NCBI RefSeq assembly: GCF_001281315.1
Contig: NZ_CP012479.1
Location: forward strand, 1,488,001-1,552,000
Direction of reading: 5' to 3'
Length of the DNA stretch: 64,000 nucleotides
DNA from: Arthrobacter sp. ERGS1:01
GTDB lineage: Bacteria > Actinomycetota > Actinomycetes > Actinomycetales > Micrococcaceae
Shown here: positions 52,228-62,610 of the stretch, in pieces
Position numbering within the stretch: the first letter of the stretch is position 1
How the letters are laid out: the number at the start of each line of letters is the position of its first letter
Position numbers and translations under genes: made by a program
Notes under the pieces: model-generated
Database searches by the model: none
Seen by the model: only the letters and a program-made list of their open reading frames with translations
What the model was told of the DNA's origin: nothing

Positions 52228-52926
52228 CTAGCGACGGCGGCGCCGGGCCAGCCACACGGCCAATGCCAGTACCGCGACGATGCCCAGCACCATGGGTCCA
52301 AACCTCCGGGCGAGAACCGGTAACACCGCCGAACCCAGATCCAGCTCGGTCGCGGGTGGGGGTACCGGGGCGCTTGCCGGTGCGGCCGGCAGGGTCCCGA
52401 CCGCAGGGGTCTCGGCTGCAGGGGGCTCGACGGTCGGGGTCTCGACAAGCTCGACCACCGGGGTCTCGGCAGGCTCGACCACCGGTGCCCCGACCTTGCC
52501 GATGACGCACTGGACGAATTGCGCCAGCAATTGGTCGGACACGTCCTGGATGACACCACGGCCGAACTGGGCGGGCTTGCCCGTCACGTTCATGTCGGTC
52601 GTGACGGACACAGCCGTGGAATCGCCGTCGGCGGCCAACACGGCGGTGACGGTGGCTCCTGCCGTGCCGTTGCCGCGTTTGTCCTTCCCATTGGCGGAGA
52701 TGACCACGGTGTGGGTGGCCTCATCACGCGAGATGAATTCACCCGTGCCCGCGTACATCATGGCGATGGGCCCCAGCTTGACCTTGACGGTGCCGGTGAA
52801 CGTCTCGCCGTCCACGGAGGTCAGCGTGGCACCCGGGAAGCAGGGCGCAATGTCCTGCAGCTGGTTGAACGCATGCCACGTATCCTCCAGCGAGCCCGGA
52901 ACGGTGAAGTGGTGCTTGAGTTCCAT
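52228..52926 (-). CDS. CoxG family protein (SRPBCC domain with C-terminal membrane anchor)
   Basis: A 232-residue protein. Residues 1-145 are a carbon monoxide dehydrogenase subunit G-type SRPBCC domain (HHFTVPGSLEDTWHAFNQLQ, APCFPGATLTSV, VKVKLGPIAMMYAGTGEF). A Pro/Glu/Thr-rich linker with VVEPAETP and VVELVETP repeats follows, then a membrane helix (MVLGIVAVLALAVWLA) and a basic end. CoxG is thought to anchor the enzyme to the membrane or connect it to the quinone pool. It is the last gene of the cox-type operon. Confidence 0.9.
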   Translation of the reverse strand: MELKHHFTVPGSLEDTWHAFNQLQDIAPCFPGATLTSVDGETFTGTVKVKLGPIAMMYAGTGEFISRDEATHTVVISANGKDKRGNGTAGATVTAVLAADGDSTAVSVTTDMNVTGKPAQFGRGVIQDVSDQLLAQFVQCVIGKVGAPVVEPAETPVVELVETPTVEPPAAETPAVGTLPAAPASAPVPPPATELDLGSAVLPVLARRFGPMVLGIVAVLALAVWLARRRRR

Positions 52927-52936
52927 GGGTCCCCGC

Positions 52937-53800
52937 CTACAGCCCGGCCGCCGCGATGAGCGCCCGCCTGGTCAGCACCTGGGCCAAGTGCCGGCGGTAG
53001 TCGGCGTCGCCGTTGAGGTCGCTGGCCGGATCGGTGCCGTCGACGGCGTGGACGCTCGCGGCGGCGATGGCCTCAACCGTCAGCGGCGCACCCGCCAGGG
53101 CTAGTTCGACCCCGCCGGCCCGTACGGGCACGCTGGCCATGTTGGTCAGGCCGACGCGGGCCTCGGCGATGGTGCCGCCCTCCACCCTGAGCATGGCCGC
53201 CACGGCCACGATTGACCATTGCTGGGCTACCCGGGTGAATTTCTCGTAGTGGGCGCCCCAGCCGGTGAACTTGGGCACCCGGATGTGCGTGAGGATCTCG
53301 CCGTCGGCTACGGCGGTGGTGAAGTAGCCCTTGAAGAAGTCCGCGGCGTCAACGCGGCGTTCCCCGCCGGGCCCGGCCAGGATGAACGTGGCGCCGGCGG
53401 CAAGGACGGGTGCTGGCATGTCCCCGGCGGGGTCGGCATGGACCAGTGCGCCGCCAAAGGTGCCGCGGTGGCGGACCTGCGGATCGGCGACGGTGGCTGC
53501 CGCCTTCGCCAGCAACGGCACATGGGCGGCAACCAGGGGATCGGTGGCGATGACGTGGTGCGGGGTCATGGCGCCGATCAGCAGGGCGTCACCGTCGTCG
53601 CTCACCCCCGAAAGACCGGCAATCCGGCCCAGGTCAACCACCATGGACGGGTCCGCCAGGCGCAGCTTCATGACGGGGATCAGGCTCTGCCCGCCCGCCA
53701 ACACCTTGACGTCGTCCCCGGCGGAGCCGGCGGCGGCCAAGAGGCCCAACGCCTCCTGGACCGTGGCGGGTGCCGCGTAGTCGAATGCGCTCGGAATCAT
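52937..53800 (-). CDS. Molybdenum hydroxylase FAD-binding medium subunit (CoxM type)
   Basis: A 287-residue FAD subunit that passes electrons from the Fe-S clusters to the acceptor. The FAD motifs are KVLAGGQSLIPVMKLRLADP and ATVADPQVRHRGTFGGALVH. It starts [20 protein letters not shown] at ATG 53800, overlapping the large subunit stop by four bases (ATGA). Together with the 53797 and 56205 genes it forms the L-M-S heterotrimer. Confidence 0.92.
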   Translation of the reverse strand: MIPSAFDYAAPATVQEALGLLAAAGSAGDDVKVLAGGQSLIPVMKLRLADPSMVVDLGRIAGLSGVSDDGDALLIGAMTPHHVIATDPLVAAHVPLLAKAAATVADPQVRHRGTFGGALVHADPAGDMPAPVLAAGATFILAGPGGERRVDAADFFKGYFTTAVADGEILTHIRVPKFTGWGAHYEKFTRVAQQWSIVAVAAMLRVEGGTIAEARVGLTNMASVPVRAGGVELALAGAPLTVEAIAAASVHAVDGTDPASDLNGDADYRRHLAQVLTRRALIAAAGL

Positions 53801-56208
53801 TGCACTCCTCCTGTGGTGTTGGTGCCGGCGGTTTTGGCCTCTTCCAGCGCACGCCAGACCCGCGACGGCGAGCACGGCATCAAGATGTCCTTCACGCCCA
53901 GGTGCCGCACGGCGTCGAGCACGCCGTTGACGATGGCGGGGGTGGAGGCGATGGTGCCGGCCTCGCCCACGCCCTTGGCGCCGAGCTGGTTGGTGGTGGA
54001 CGGGGTCTCCGTGCGCCCCGTGATGTAGTGCGGCAGGTCCGGGGCGCTGGGGACCAGGTAGTCCACGAACGATCCCGTGACGAGGGTGCCGGCGTCGTCG
54101 TACACGGCCTCCTCGTAGAGCGCCTGGGCGATGCCCTGGGCCAGCCCGCCGTGCACCTGGCCCTCGACGATCAGCGGGTTCACCACCACCCCTATGTCAT
54201 CGACGCACACGTATTTGCGGATGTGCACCGCCCCGGTTTCGGTGTCCACCTCCATGGCCGCCAGGTGGGTGCCGTGGGGGAAGGAGAAACTGACCGGATC
54301 GAAGGTGGCGTCCGAATCCAGGTTCGGCTCAAAACCGTCCGGCAGGTTGTGCGCGGCAAACGTGGCCAGGGCGATTTCCCCGAGCGAGGTGGACCTGTCC
54401 GTGCCCTTGACGGTGAAGGCCCCGGCGGAGAATTCGATGTCGTCCTCGCTGGCCTCCATCAGGTGCGCGGCCACCACCTTGGCCTTGTCGATGACCTTGT
54501 CCGCGGCGGCAAGCACGGCCATGCCGCCCACCACGAGGGACCGCGACCCGTAGGTGTCCAGGCCGCGCTGGGAGATCTGCGTGTCGCCGTGGAGTACCTC
54601 GACGTTCTCGAACGGCACCCCCAGCTTGTCGGCCACGAGCTGGCTCCAGGCCGTCTCATGCCCCTGGCCGTGGGCCGATGAACCCGTCACGACCTCGATG
54701 TTGCCGGTGGGCAGCACCCGGACCTGGGCGTGTTCCCAGCCGCCGGCGCCGTAGCTAAGCGCGCCCAGCACCCGGGAGGGGGCCAGGCCGCACATTTCCG
54801 TGAACGTGGAAATGCCGATGCCCAGCTGGACGGGATCGTTGGCGGCCCGCCGCTGCGCCTGCTCGGCGCGCAGCCCGTCATAGTCGAAGAGCTCCAAGGC
54901 CTTCGCGGTGGCGGCCTCGTAGTTTCCGGAGTCATATTCGAGCCCACACACCGTGGTGAACGGGAACTCCTCGTGCTTGATCCAGTTCTTCTCCCGCAGT
55001 TCCAACGGGTCCATGCCCAGCTCTACGGCGAGTTCGTCCATGAGACGCTCGATCGCGAAGGTCGCCTCGGGGCGTCCGGCACCCCGGTACGCGTCGGTCC
55101 AGGCCTTGTTCGTGAACACATTGGTGCACTCAAAGCGGTACGCCGGGAACTTGTAGATGGAGTTGAACATGAACGCGCCCAGGATGGGCACGCCGGAGGT
55201 GACAAGGCCCAGGTAGGCGCCCATATCCGCCAGCAGGTTCACGTCCAGGCCGGTGACGATGCCCTCGCGGGTGGCCGAAAGCCGCAGCCGCTGCACCTGC
55301 GCCCGGCCGTGGTGGGCCGCCTGCAGGGACTCGCTGCGGGTCTCGGTGTACTTGCACGGTTTGCCGGTGTGCCGGGCGGCCAGGACCGTGATGATCTCCT
55401 CGGGCGTGACCTGGAGCTTGCCACCAAAGCCGCCGCCCACGTCAGGGGCGATCACCCGGACCTTGCTTTCCGGGATGCCTAGGGTCAGAGCCAGCATGAG
55501 GCGCAGGATGTGCGGGACCTGGGTGGCAGACCACATGATGATTTGTTCGCCCGTCGGATCAACCACGGTGGAGCGCGGCTCCATGAACGCCGGGATGAGG
55601 CGTTGTTGGTGGAAGGTGCGCTCAATGAGCACCTCGGCGCCGGCCAGGGCGTCGGCGATGGGCTTGCCCGTGCCGGCCTCGCCGGAATCGAACACCCACG
55701 TCGCGGAGCGGTTCGACTCAAGGGAGGTGTGCGCCAGTACCGCGTCGGTCGCGGCCTCCTCGAGGTCCAGGACCACGGGCAGCTCGTCATAGCTGACATC
55801 CACAAGTTCGACGGCGTCCCGCGCGGCTGCCGCCGTGCGCCCGACGATGCAGGCCACCACCTCGCCGGCAAACGCAACCTCGTCGACGGCAATGGCCGGG
55901 TGGGCGGGCGCCTTTTGGTCAGGGGTGATGGGCCAGGCGTTGGGCAGGCTGCCTTGCTCGCCGGCGACGTCGGCGCCGGTCAATACGGTGATGACTCCGG
56001 GGGAGGCCAGGGCCTCGGACACGTCGATGGCCGTGATCCTGGCGTGGGCGTACGGGCTGCGCACCAGGGCCAGGTGCAGCATGCCCGGCAGGACCATGTT
56101 GTCGGTGAACCGGGAACGCCCCGTGATCAGGTGGTTGTCCTCCTTGCGCAGCCGGGCCTTGCCGACCTCGGCCCTGCCGGTACCGGCCGCCTCCGTCGTG
56201 GTGGTCAT
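53797..56208 (-). CDS. Molybdenum hydroxylase large subunit (CoxL-like, not form I)
   Basis: An 803-residue molybdopterin-cytosine-dinucleotide subunit. At residues 373-379 it has AYRGAGR where true CO dehydrogenase (form I) has AYXCSFR, so the Cys that carries the copper is absent and CO oxidation is not expected. The catalytic Glu is E749 in KGVGEAGT. Other Mo-hydroxylase motifs are [16 protein letters not shown] and [16 protein letters not shown]. The substrate is probably an organic N-heterocycle or aldehyde. Both ends overlap the neighbouring subunit genes by four bases. Confidence 0.93.
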   Translation of the reverse strand: MTTTTEAAGTGRAEVGKARLRKEDNHLITGRSRFTDNMVLPGMLHLALVRSPYAHARITAIDVSEALASPGVITVLTGADVAGEQGSLPNAWPITPDQKAPAHPAIAVDEVAFAGEVVACIVGRTAAAARDAVELVDVSYDELPVVLDLEEAATDAVLAHTSLESNRSATWVFDSGEAGTGKPIADALAGAEVLIERTFHQQRLIPAFMEPRSTVVDPTGEQIIMWSATQVPHILRLMLALTLGIPESKVRVIAPDVGGGFGGKLQVTPEEIITVLAARHTGKPCKYTETRSESLQAAHHGRAQVQRLRLSATREGIVTGLDVNLLADMGAYLGLVTSGVPILGAFMFNSIYKFPAYRFECTNVFTNKAWTDAYRGAGRPEATFAIERLMDELAVELGMDPLELREKNWIKHEEFPFTTVCGLEYDSGNYEAATAKALELFDYDGLRAEQAQRRAANDPVQLGIGISTFTEMCGLAPSRVLGALSYGAGGWEHAQVRVLPTGNIEVVTGSSAHGQGHETAWSQLVADKLGVPFENVEVLHGDTQISQRGLDTYGSRSLVVGGMAVLAAADKVIDKAKVVAAHLMEASEDDIEFSAGAFTVKGTDRSTSLGEIALATFAAHNLPDGFEPNLDSDATFDPVSFSFPHGTHLAAMEVDTETGAVHIRKYVCVDDIGVVVNPLIVEGQVHGGLAQGIAQALYEEAVYDDAGTLVTGSFVDYLVPSAPDLPHYITGRTETPSTTNQLGAKGVGEAGTIASTPAIVNGVLDAVRHLGVKDILMPCSPSRVWRALEEAKTAGTNTTGGVQ

Positions 56209-56735
56209 GACAGTGCTCCCGTCCGGGTATCCTCAATGGTGGCCGATACGCCCGAGTCGCCGTATTCGACGCCGTCCGCCACGCTCTTCACGGCGGCCAC
56301 GATGTTTTGGTAGCCGGTGCACCGGCACAGGTTGCCTTCCAGGCCGTCCCGGATTTCATCCTCCGTGGGGTGCGGGTTCTCCGCCAGCAGGGATGCCGAT
56401 TGCATGATCATCCCGGGGGTGCAGAAACCGCATTGCAGCGCATGGCACTGGTGGAAGGCTTCCTGTAGGGGGGATAGTTTGCCGTTCTGCGCCATGCCCT
56501 CGATGGTGGTGACCGTGTGCCCGTCCGCCTGCACGGCAAACATGGTGCAGGATTTCACGCTGACCCCGTCCAGGTGGACGGTGCACGCTCCGCAGTTGGT
56601 GGTGTCGCAGCCGATCAGGGTCCCGGTCTTGCCCAGCCGCTCCCGAAGGTACTGGACCAGCAGGAGCCGGGGCTCGACGTCGTCCGTGTAACTGACCCCG
56701 TCAACGTCGACGGTGATGGATATGGAACTCGCCAT
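56205..56735 (-). CDS. Molybdenum hydroxylase small [2Fe-2S] subunit (CoxS type)
   Basis: A 176-residue protein with two 2Fe-2S clusters. The plant-ferredoxin type is bound by [12 protein letters not shown] plus VKSCTM, the second by CGFCTPGM and [11 protein letters not shown] 56735 follows AAGGAGA. It is the first of the three enzyme genes and overlaps the large subunit start by four bases. A gap of about 110 bases separates it from the coxI-type gene, so it may also have its own promoter. Confidence 0.94.
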   Translation of the reverse strand: MASSISITVDVDGVSYTDDVEPRLLLVQYLRERLGKTGTLIGCDTTNCGACTVHLDGVSVKSCTMFAVQADGHTVTTIEGMAQNGKLSPLQEAFHQCHALQCGFCTPGMIMQSASLLAENPHPTEDEIRDGLEGNLCRCTGYQNIVAAVKSVADGVEYGDSGVSATIEDTRTGALS

Positions 56736-56848
56736 TGAGATCTCCTTTAGTCCTATGGAGACCAGCGGCAGCCCGACTCCAGCCCGTGATGAGCAACACG
56801 TTACATGACCGGCAGGAGGATGGTTAGGGCAGTCTTGGGGGATCCGTA

Positions 56849-58012
56849 TTAGAGCGTCCCAGTGGCGTTTTCCTCCGCATTTGCGGCGTCGGTGAGCGGC
56901 TCGTGGTGAATGCGCACCCCCAGGGCGCTCAGCCGCCCGCCCTGCCCGCCCCACCGCAGCGCAATGATTTCGGCAGCGATCGACACCGCCGTCTCCTCCG
57001 GAGTGCGGGAGCCCAGGTCAAGGCCGATCGGGCTCGAAAGCCGGCCCAGTTCGGCCTCGCCCACCCCGGCCTCGCGCAACCGTTCCAGCCGGTCATGGTG
57101 GGTGCGCTGGGATCCCATGGCCCCCACATAGGCCACGTCGTGGCGCAACGCCACCTCCAACAACGGCACGTCGAACTTCGGATCGTGCGTGAGCACACAG
57201 ATGACGGTGCGCGAATCCACCAGGCCGGCGTCAATCTGCGCCTGCAGGTAGCGGTGCGGCCATTCCACCACCACCTCATCGGCCACCGGGAAGCGGGCGG
57301 CCGTGGCAAAGACGGCCCGGGCATCGCACACCGTGACCCGGTAGCCCAGGAAGCTGCCCTGCACGGCCACGGCCGCGGCAAAGTCGATGGCACCAAAGAC
57401 GAGCATGCGAGGCTGAGGGGCAAAACTGGCCACGAAAACGCGCATCCCGTCACCGCGGCGCTCGCCGTCGGGCCCGTACATCAGCGTGGTGTTGCGTCCG
57501 GCGGCCAGCAGCCCCTGGACGTCGTCGCCCACGGCCTGGTCGGCCCGGGCGCTGCCCAGGGTTCCGTCGTATCCGTCCGGGCGGACCACCAGGTGCCGGC
57601 CCAGCCACGCGGGGTCAGGGTGCTCGATGACCGTCACGACCGACACCGGCCGGCCGGCGGCCACATCGGCTGCCACCGCCGGCAGTTGGGGGAACGTGGC
57701 TGCGGAGATGGGTTCCACGAACACGTCCAGGATGCCCCCGCAGGTCAACCCCACCTCGAAGGCGTCGTTGTCGCTGATGCCGTACCGCTGCAGCACGGGG
57801 GTTCCGTCCCCGGCCACTTCGGTGGCCAGCTCGTACAGGGCTCCCTCCACGCAGCCGCCGGAGACCGACCCCACGGCCCGGCCGTCGGCGTCGACCATCA
57901 TGGACGCACCGGCTGGCCGCGGCGCGGACCGGAACGTGCGCACCACGGTGCCCAAGCCCACCGTCTGCCCGGCCTCCACCGCGGCCGCCAGATCCTTCAT
58001 GACCTCACGCAT
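56849..58012 (-). CDS. XdhC/CoxI family maturation protein
   Basis: A 387-residue protein. The N-terminal XdhC domain ([40 protein letters not shown]) and the C-terminal Rossmann-like XdhC domain ([40 protein letters not shown]) are both present. Family members bind the Mo cofactor, help insert it and add the sulfido ligand. It overlaps the coxE-type gene by eight bases. Confidence 0.9.
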   Translation of the reverse strand: MREVMKDLAAAVEAGQTVGLGTVVRTFRSAPRPAGASMMVDADGRAVGSVSGGCVEGALYELATEVAGDGTPVLQRYGISDNDAFEVGLTCGGILDVFVEPISAATFPQLPAVAADVAAGRPVSVVTVIEHPDPAWLGRHLVVRPDGYDGTLGSARADQAVGDDVQGLLAAGRNTTLMYGPDGERRGDGMRVFVASFAPQPRMLVFGAIDFAAAVAVQGSFLGYRVTVCDARAVFATAARFPVADEVVVEWPHRYLQAQIDAGLVDSRTVICVLTHDPKFDVPLLEVALRHDVAYVGAMGSQRTHHDRLERLREAGVGEAELGRLSSPIGLDLGSRTPEETAVSIAAEIIALRWGGQGGRLSALGVRIHHEPLTDAANAEENATGTL

Positions 58013-59117
58013 GTGCCACCACGTCCAACAACTCCTCGAAACTCTTCAGGGAATGACCCCCTACAAAATAGTCAACGTGCGCAAGGATGGCCTTGATTCC
58101 CTGCTGCACCGGTTCGTAGCCGTCCTTGCCCCGGTGCGGGTTGGACCAGATGATGGTCCGGGCCAGGTGGTGCAGGCGCTCCACCTGCCGCCCCAGCAGG
58201 GCCGGATCGCCCCGCTCCCAGCCGTCACTGCAAATAACGACGACGGCGCCGCGCGCCACAGCCCGCTGCCCCCACCTGTCGTTGAACGCCCGCAGGACCT
58301 CGCCCAGCCGGGTGCCGCCGGACCAGTCGGGGACGGTGCGGCCTGCGAGCGCCAGCGCGTGTTCGGCGTCGGCCACCCGCAGGGCCCCGCTCACCCGGGT
58401 CAGCCGGGTGCCCAGGGTGAACACCTCCACCTGCGTCGGGGCCGCCGCGATGACGCGGTGGGCCAGCCGGAGCAGGCTGTCGGCGTAGGGGGACATGGAC
58501 CCGGAGACGTCGATGAGCCAGACGAGCCGGCGGTTCCTACGCGGGGCCTTTGCCCGTCGGAGGGGCCCCGGTTCGCCGCCGCGGCGCAGCTGTTCGCGGA
58601 GGGTGCGGACGCGGTCCACGTCGCCGTGCCGGTTCAGCCGGCGGCGCCGACCGGGCCGCGTGGGCAGGTGCACGTCAAGGTTTTCGAACAGCTGGTTCAG
58701 CAGGGCCCTGTCGGCGTCCTCGAGCGTGGCCACGTCGCGGTGGCGCAACAGCTCCGTCCGGCTGGCGACTGCGCGCAGGGTTTCCGTGCCCGCGGTGGCG
58801 CCGGCGTCGTCCTCCAGTGATGCCTGGCGCACCGATGCGGCCGTGCCGGGCGCACGTGCGGCGGTGGAGTGGATAGGGGTGAACCAGGCCTCGAAGGCGC
58901 GCTGGTAGGGGGCCAGGTCCTCGGGCGCTGTGCACAGGGTGGCTCGCCCGGCCCAGAAGACGTCCATGCGCCGGCCCAGGTCCAGCATGCCCACTGCCTG
59001 GACGAAGCTGCGGGAGCGGTCGGCCGTCACCTTCACCCCGGCCGCGCGGACCGTGGCGGCGAAGGCCAGCAGGAATTCCTCTGCGGTGTGGTCTGCCGTG
59101 TGGCCTGCCGTGTCCAC
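58005..59117 (-). CDS. CoxE-like von Willebrand factor A domain protein
   Basis: A 370-residue protein. The C-terminal half is a VWA domain with the metal-ion-dependent adhesion motif WLIDVSGSMSPYADS. The N-terminal half is a helical DUF58/CoxE region with many Arg. CoxE works with the CoxD ATPase in activating Mo-hydroxylases (in CO dehydrogenase, building the active-site metal cluster). It starts three bases after the coxD-type stop. Confidence 0.9.
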   Translation of the reverse strand: MDTAGHTADHTAEEFLLAFAATVRAAGVKVTADRSRSFVQAVGMLDLGRRMDVFWAGRATLCTAPEDLAPYQRAFEAWFTPIHSTAARAPGTAASVRQASLEDDAGATAGTETLRAVASRTELLRHRDVATLEDADRALLNQLFENLDVHLPTRPGRRRRLNRHGDVDRVRTLREQLRRGGEPGPLRRAKAPRRNRRLVWLIDVSGSMSPYADSLLRLAHRVIAAAPTQVEVFTLGTRLTRVSGALRVADAEHALALAGRTVPDWSGGTRLGEVLRAFNDRWGQRAVARGAVVVICSDGWERGDPALLGRQVERLHHLARTIIWSNPHRGKDGYEPVQQGIKAILAHVDYFVGGHSLKSFEELLDVVAHA

Positions 59118-59120
59118 GGG

Positions 59121-60005
59121 CTAGCCCAGCATCCTGGCGAGGGCGGCCGTGACCCGTTCGGTGTCCTCCCGGTACTTGCACAGGGCGCCAATGCTGGCGG
59201 CGGCGGACGCGAGATCCAGCTCGGGCCGGCCCAGCTGGTGCAGGGCCCGGGCCCAGTCGAGGGTTTCGGCGACGCCGGGCGGCTTGAGGATGTCCTCGGA
59301 GGCGCGGATCTGCTGCACCACGGCCACGACCTGTTCGGCCAGCAGGGCGGGAATGTGCGGGAGCCGGGTGCGGACGATCTCCACCTCGCGGGCCAGTCCC
59401 GGGTGGTCGATCCAGTGGTAGAGGCAGCGCCGCTTCAGGGCGTCGTGCAAATCGCGGGTGCGGTTGGAGGTCAGCACCACGATGGGGGGCGTGGCCGCCG
59501 TGACTGTGCCGAACTCGGGGATCGAGACCTGGTAGGTGGAGAGGACCTCCAGCAGGAACGCCTCGAATTCGTCGTCGGCCCGGTCGATCTCGTCGATGAG
59601 CAGCACCGCGGGGCTTTGCTGCAACGCCTTCAGGATGGGCCGGGCCAGCAGGAACCGCTCGTCGTACAGCGAGCTTTCCAGCTCCGCGACGCTCAACTGT
59701 CCGCGCCCGCCGGCCTCCACGCTGCGAAGGTGCAGGATCTGCGCCGTGAAATCCCAGTCATACAGTGCCTGGGAGGCGTCGATCCCCTCGTAGCACTGCA
59801 ACCGGATCAGGGGGAGCCCAAACGCTTCGGCGAGGGCCTCGGCCAGGGCGGTCTTCCCCGTGCCGGGCTCACCCTCCAGCAGCAGCGGCCGCTCCATGCC
59901 CAGCGCCAAGAAGCCGATGGTGGCCAGGCCGTCGTCCGCCAGGTACCCGGTGGAAGCCAGAACGCGGGCCAGCTCGGCCGCTGAGGTGATCGACGTCTTC
60001 GTCAT
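59121..60005 (-). CDS. CoxD-like AAA+ ATPase (MoxR family)
   Basis: A 294-residue AAA+ chaperone with Walker A LLLEGEPGTGKTALAEALA, Walker B AVLLIDEIDRADDEFEAFL and sensor region PIVVLTSNRTRDLHDALKRR. It should act with the VWA protein to remodel the hydroxylase apoenzyme. It is the first gene of the leftward operon, starting at ATG 60005, and divergent from a membrane protein gene. Confidence 0.92.
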   Translation of the reverse strand: MTKTSITSAAELARVLASTGYLADDGLATIGFLALGMERPLLLEGEPGTGKTALAEALAEAFGLPLIRLQCYEGIDASQALYDWDFTAQILHLRSVEAGGRGQLSVAELESSLYDERFLLARPILKALQQSPAVLLIDEIDRADDEFEAFLLEVLSTYQVSIPEFGTVTAATPPIVVLTSNRTRDLHDALKRRCLYHWIDHPGLAREVEIVRTRLPHIPALLAEQVVAVVQQIRASEDILKPPGVAETLDWARALHQLGRPELDLASAAASIGALCKYREDTERVTAALARMLG

Positions 60006-60086
60006 GGCACCAGCATAGGGCCATGGGGCTCGCAGGTGTCCTCGCCGCTGCCGGCAACTCCACCTTGGACGCCGGTCAATAAGGGA

Positions 60087-60848
60087 ATGATTGACAGTGA
60101 CCGGCGGCGCGCCTTGGATGAAAGGATGCGGACACATGCGCAGGACGAGAAGATTCGAATCCGGGCCGGTTGCATCATGGCAGGATTGGCTGTCCTCTCG
60201 CTGGCCATGAGCCTGACGTCCACCACAACAGGCACGGCAAGTGCGGTGTTCAAGATCTTCCTCGTGGTGTCTGCGCTCGTTTCACTTACCGTGGGGATCT
60301 ACTTCGCCAGTCCGAAGAACCGAGGAATGATATTTGCCCCAAGTCGGTGGCGAAGGATCTTCAGTGGGGTCGTTTCTATCCTGGGCGTTTCCTACTTTGC
60401 TTACCTTCTGATCGTTGACCCACACCACCTTGCCAACGCGGCTCTGTGGCCGCTGCTCATTGCTAATTCACTTCCCACTCAATTTCGTTCGGACATCCAG
60501 ATATTTCAGCTGGCGGACAAGTGGCGCACCGGCTTGTCTCGGGACCTGGTGTGGGACAGGTTGGCTGCCGTGTTCGACCAGCCCGGCCTCTCGACCAACA
60601 TTGTGGATGAGCAATTCTGGATAGAGATGGGCCGGGACTGGCACGCCGGGCCCTGGCGACACGGTGACGCCGCCCGGTTCATGAAGATCCGGCCCGCAAT
60701 TCGGCTGGACTTCAAGGAGGACGACGACGGTGCCGCCATTGAGGCTTACAGCCAGGGCCGGACCGTCATCGGCATGTACGACGTGGTACAGCTCGCCCAG
60801 GAAATGAGTGAAACGGCCCTGGGCCAAGCCAGGGAAGCGACTTCTTAG
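60087..60848 (+). CDS. Hypothetical membrane protein, 253 aa
   Basis: A charged start (DSDRRRALDERMRTHAQDEK) leads to three or four helices (AGLAVLSLAMSLTSTTTGTA, VFKIFLVVSALVSLTVGIYF, FSGVVSILGVSYFAYLLIV) and a soluble C-terminal domain of about 130 residues (SDIQIFQLADKWRTGLSRDL, RPAIRLDFKEDDDGAAIEAY). ATG 60087 is preferred; an upstream frame from 60036 is possible. The family is unknown. It is divergent from the cox-type operon. Confidence 0.6.
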   Translation: MIDSDRRRALDERMRTHAQDEKIRIRAGCIMAGLAVLSLAMSLTSTTTGTASAVFKIFLVVSALVSLTVGIYFASPKNRGMIFAPSRWRRIFSGVVSILGVSYFAYLLIVDPHHLANAALWPLLIANSLPTQFRSDIQIFQLADKWRTGLSRDLVWDRLAAVFDQPGLSTNIVDEQFWIEMGRDWHAGPWRHGDAARFMKIRPAIRLDFKEDDDGAAIEAYSQGRTVIGMYDVVQLAQEMSETALGQAREATS

Positions 60849-60859
60849 GAAGAGCGCCC

Positions 60860-61504
60860 CTAGTCCGCCAGATCTGCCAGGTACAGCTCGCCCACGGGGA
60901 TCTCCAGTGCCAGCCGGTTGTCCGGTCCCGGCAGCGGGCAGGCCCAGGTCTCGTCGTAGGCGCAGGAGGGGTTGTAGGCAAAGTTGAAGTCCAGGATGAA
61001 CGTCTCGCCGCTGCCGCCCAGGTAGGCGCCCTTGATGGTGTCCAGCAGGTACCTGCCGGCACCGTAGCTGCCGCCGGTGCGCCCGGAACCGGCATCGCGG
61101 AACGGGACAAAGATGCCGCCGCCGTAGCTTTGCAGCTTCCATGCGGCCAGCAGGCCAATGCCGGGGACGTCAAAACTGCCGATCCTCAGGAACGGGACGG
61201 TGCCGTCGGTGCCGGTTTGGACCAGCATTTCCTCCCCGGCGCCCGTGCCGTCCAGGGTGGCCTCATGGCGGAAGGCGGGATCGTAGGGTGACACGGACAA
61301 GCCGGTGAACCGGGTTTTCTTTGCCTCATTGAGCGCCGACGCCGGATGATGGGCGAACAGGGCGTCCCGGCCGCGCACCCACAGTGCATGGGCCGCGGCG
61401 GCGCCCTCGGTGTGGGCGGTGTTGCGGACATCGGCGTAAAGCCCGAACGTCTGGAGCCGCCAGTCCATGACGGCGGCCGCGGTTGCTCCCGCTGTGGTGC
61501 TCAT
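60860..61504 (-). CDS. DUF1684 family protein
   Basis: A 214-residue protein: VRGRDALFAHHPASALNEAK, GTVPFLRIGSFDVPGIGLLA, IFVPFRDAGSGRTGGSYGAG, GRYLLDTIKGAYLG, DFNFAYNPSCAYDETWACPL. This is the DUF1684 signature with its paired Cys. The function is unknown. Its ATG overlaps the stop of the oxygenase gene by four bases, so it is the last gene of that operon. Confidence 0.85.
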   Translation of the reverse strand: MSTTAGATAAAVMDWRLQTFGLYADVRNTAHTEGAAAAHALWVRGRDALFAHHPASALNEAKKTRFTGLSVSPYDPAFRHEATLDGTGAGEEMLVQTGTDGTVPFLRIGSFDVPGIGLLAAWKLQSYGGGIFVPFRDAGSGRTGGSYGAGRYLLDTIKGAYLGGSGETFILDFNFAYNPSCAYDETWACPLPGPDNRLALEIPVGELYLADLAD

Positions 61505-62523
61505 GCGATCAGCTCCGGGTAGTGCAGGCGCGCGGTTTCCGGATGGGCGCGCACCCACCCCTTGAGCACGTTGGCCCCGTAGGAGGACAACATGGGGTTG
61601 TCCGGGTCCTGGCTGACCCCGGGCGCCTCCGCCGCCAGGGCGGCCGGCAGCGTCACGGGATCGATGACGGCGTCGAGCCGCGGCGACCAAAAGAACGGCA
61701 CGGAGTAGCGGTCCACCCCGGGAGGGGGAGCCGTGACCCGGTGCACCGTGGCCATCAGGTAGCCGTTCGTGGCGACCTCGAGCATTTCGCCCAGGTTCAC
61801 CACCAGCGCGCCGGGGATCGGGGCCACGGCAATCCAATCCTCCCGGCCGTGCGGCTGGACCTCCAGGCCACCCACGGCATCCTGGAGCAGCAGGGTCACA
61901 AAGCCGTAGTCGGCATGCGAGCCGACGCCCTGGGTGCCCGCCGCCGGGACCTGGCCGCCAACATAGTGCACCAGCTTGGCCATCCATGCGGGAGTGCCGG
62001 CGAACGGTTCGGCAAAATAGTCCTCGGGCAGGCCCAGCGCCACGCTGATCCCGGCCAGCAGCTCGGCCCCCACGCCCGACATCAAGTGCGCCCAGGCCTC
62101 CGCCGCGCGTTCCAGCTCCGGGTAGCCGTCGGGCCACTGGTTGTGGCCCTGGAGGTGCCGGTACAAGCGGTCCGCCGGAACGTCGTCCAGCGGCTCCCGA
62201 TTCGGGCCAAAGTCGATCTGCTCCCGGGAATCGGCCCGGCCGCGGGTGATCTCCGTGCCGAGCCGGGTGTAGCCGCGGAACTGTGCGGAGCTGCGGTTGT
62301 CCAGTTCCAAGCGCTGCTCCAGCGGCAACTTGAAGAAGCCGGCAACCGTGTCCAGGAGTTCGGCGACCTGGCCGCTGGCCGAGCCGTAGTTGGTCACCTG
62401 GAAGAAGCCGACCTCGTGGGCGGCAATGCGCAGGGCGTCGATGAAGGTTGTGTTGAAACTGCCGTCCGGGTTACGGGCGGTGGACAGGTCCAACACGGGG
62501 ATTGAGGTCCGTGGTGTGCTCAT
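61501..62523 (-). CDS. 2-oxoglutarate/Fe(II)-dependent dioxygenase, isopenicillin N synthase-like
   Basis: A 340-residue protein with the N-terminal DIOX_N part ([40 protein letters not shown]) and the double-stranded beta-helix core. The iron ligands are visible as HxD in [15 protein letters not shown] and the distal His in [10 protein letters not shown]; the 2-oxoglutarate Arg is in [11 protein letters not shown]. The substrate is unknown. It is translationally coupled to DUF1684. An upstream in-frame GTG/ATG at 62553 is less likely than ATG 62523. Confidence 0.9.
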   Translation of the reverse strand: MSTPRTSIPVLDLSTARNPDGSFNTTFIDALRIAAHEVGFFQVTNYGSASGQVAELLDTVAGFFKLPLEQRLELDNRSSAQFRGYTRLGTEITRGRADSREQIDFGPNREPLDDVPADRLYRHLQGHNQWPDGYPELERAAEAWAHLMSGVGAELLAGISVALGLPEDYFAEPFAGTPAWMAKLVHYVGGQVPAAGTQGVGSHADYGFVTLLLQDAVGGLEVQPHGREDWIAVAPIPGALVVNLGEMLEVATNGYLMATVHRVTAPPPGVDRYSVPFFWSPRLDAVIDPVTLPAALAAEAPGVSQDPDNPMLSSYGANVLKGWVRAHPETARLHYPELIA

Positions 62524-62610
62524 ACCTCCAGCGTGCGCCCAACGCCGGCACAAAAGCGAGACAATGTTGCGCCATGTTTCGCCCGGTGCCGTTGTGCCGG
62601 CGTCGTGCTG

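Noticed and set aside
53797..56208. Reading the large subunit as a true CO dehydrogenase (coxL form I)
   Set aside because: The active-site loop is AYRGAGR, without the Cys of AYXCSFR, so naming it CO dehydrogenase would be misleading.
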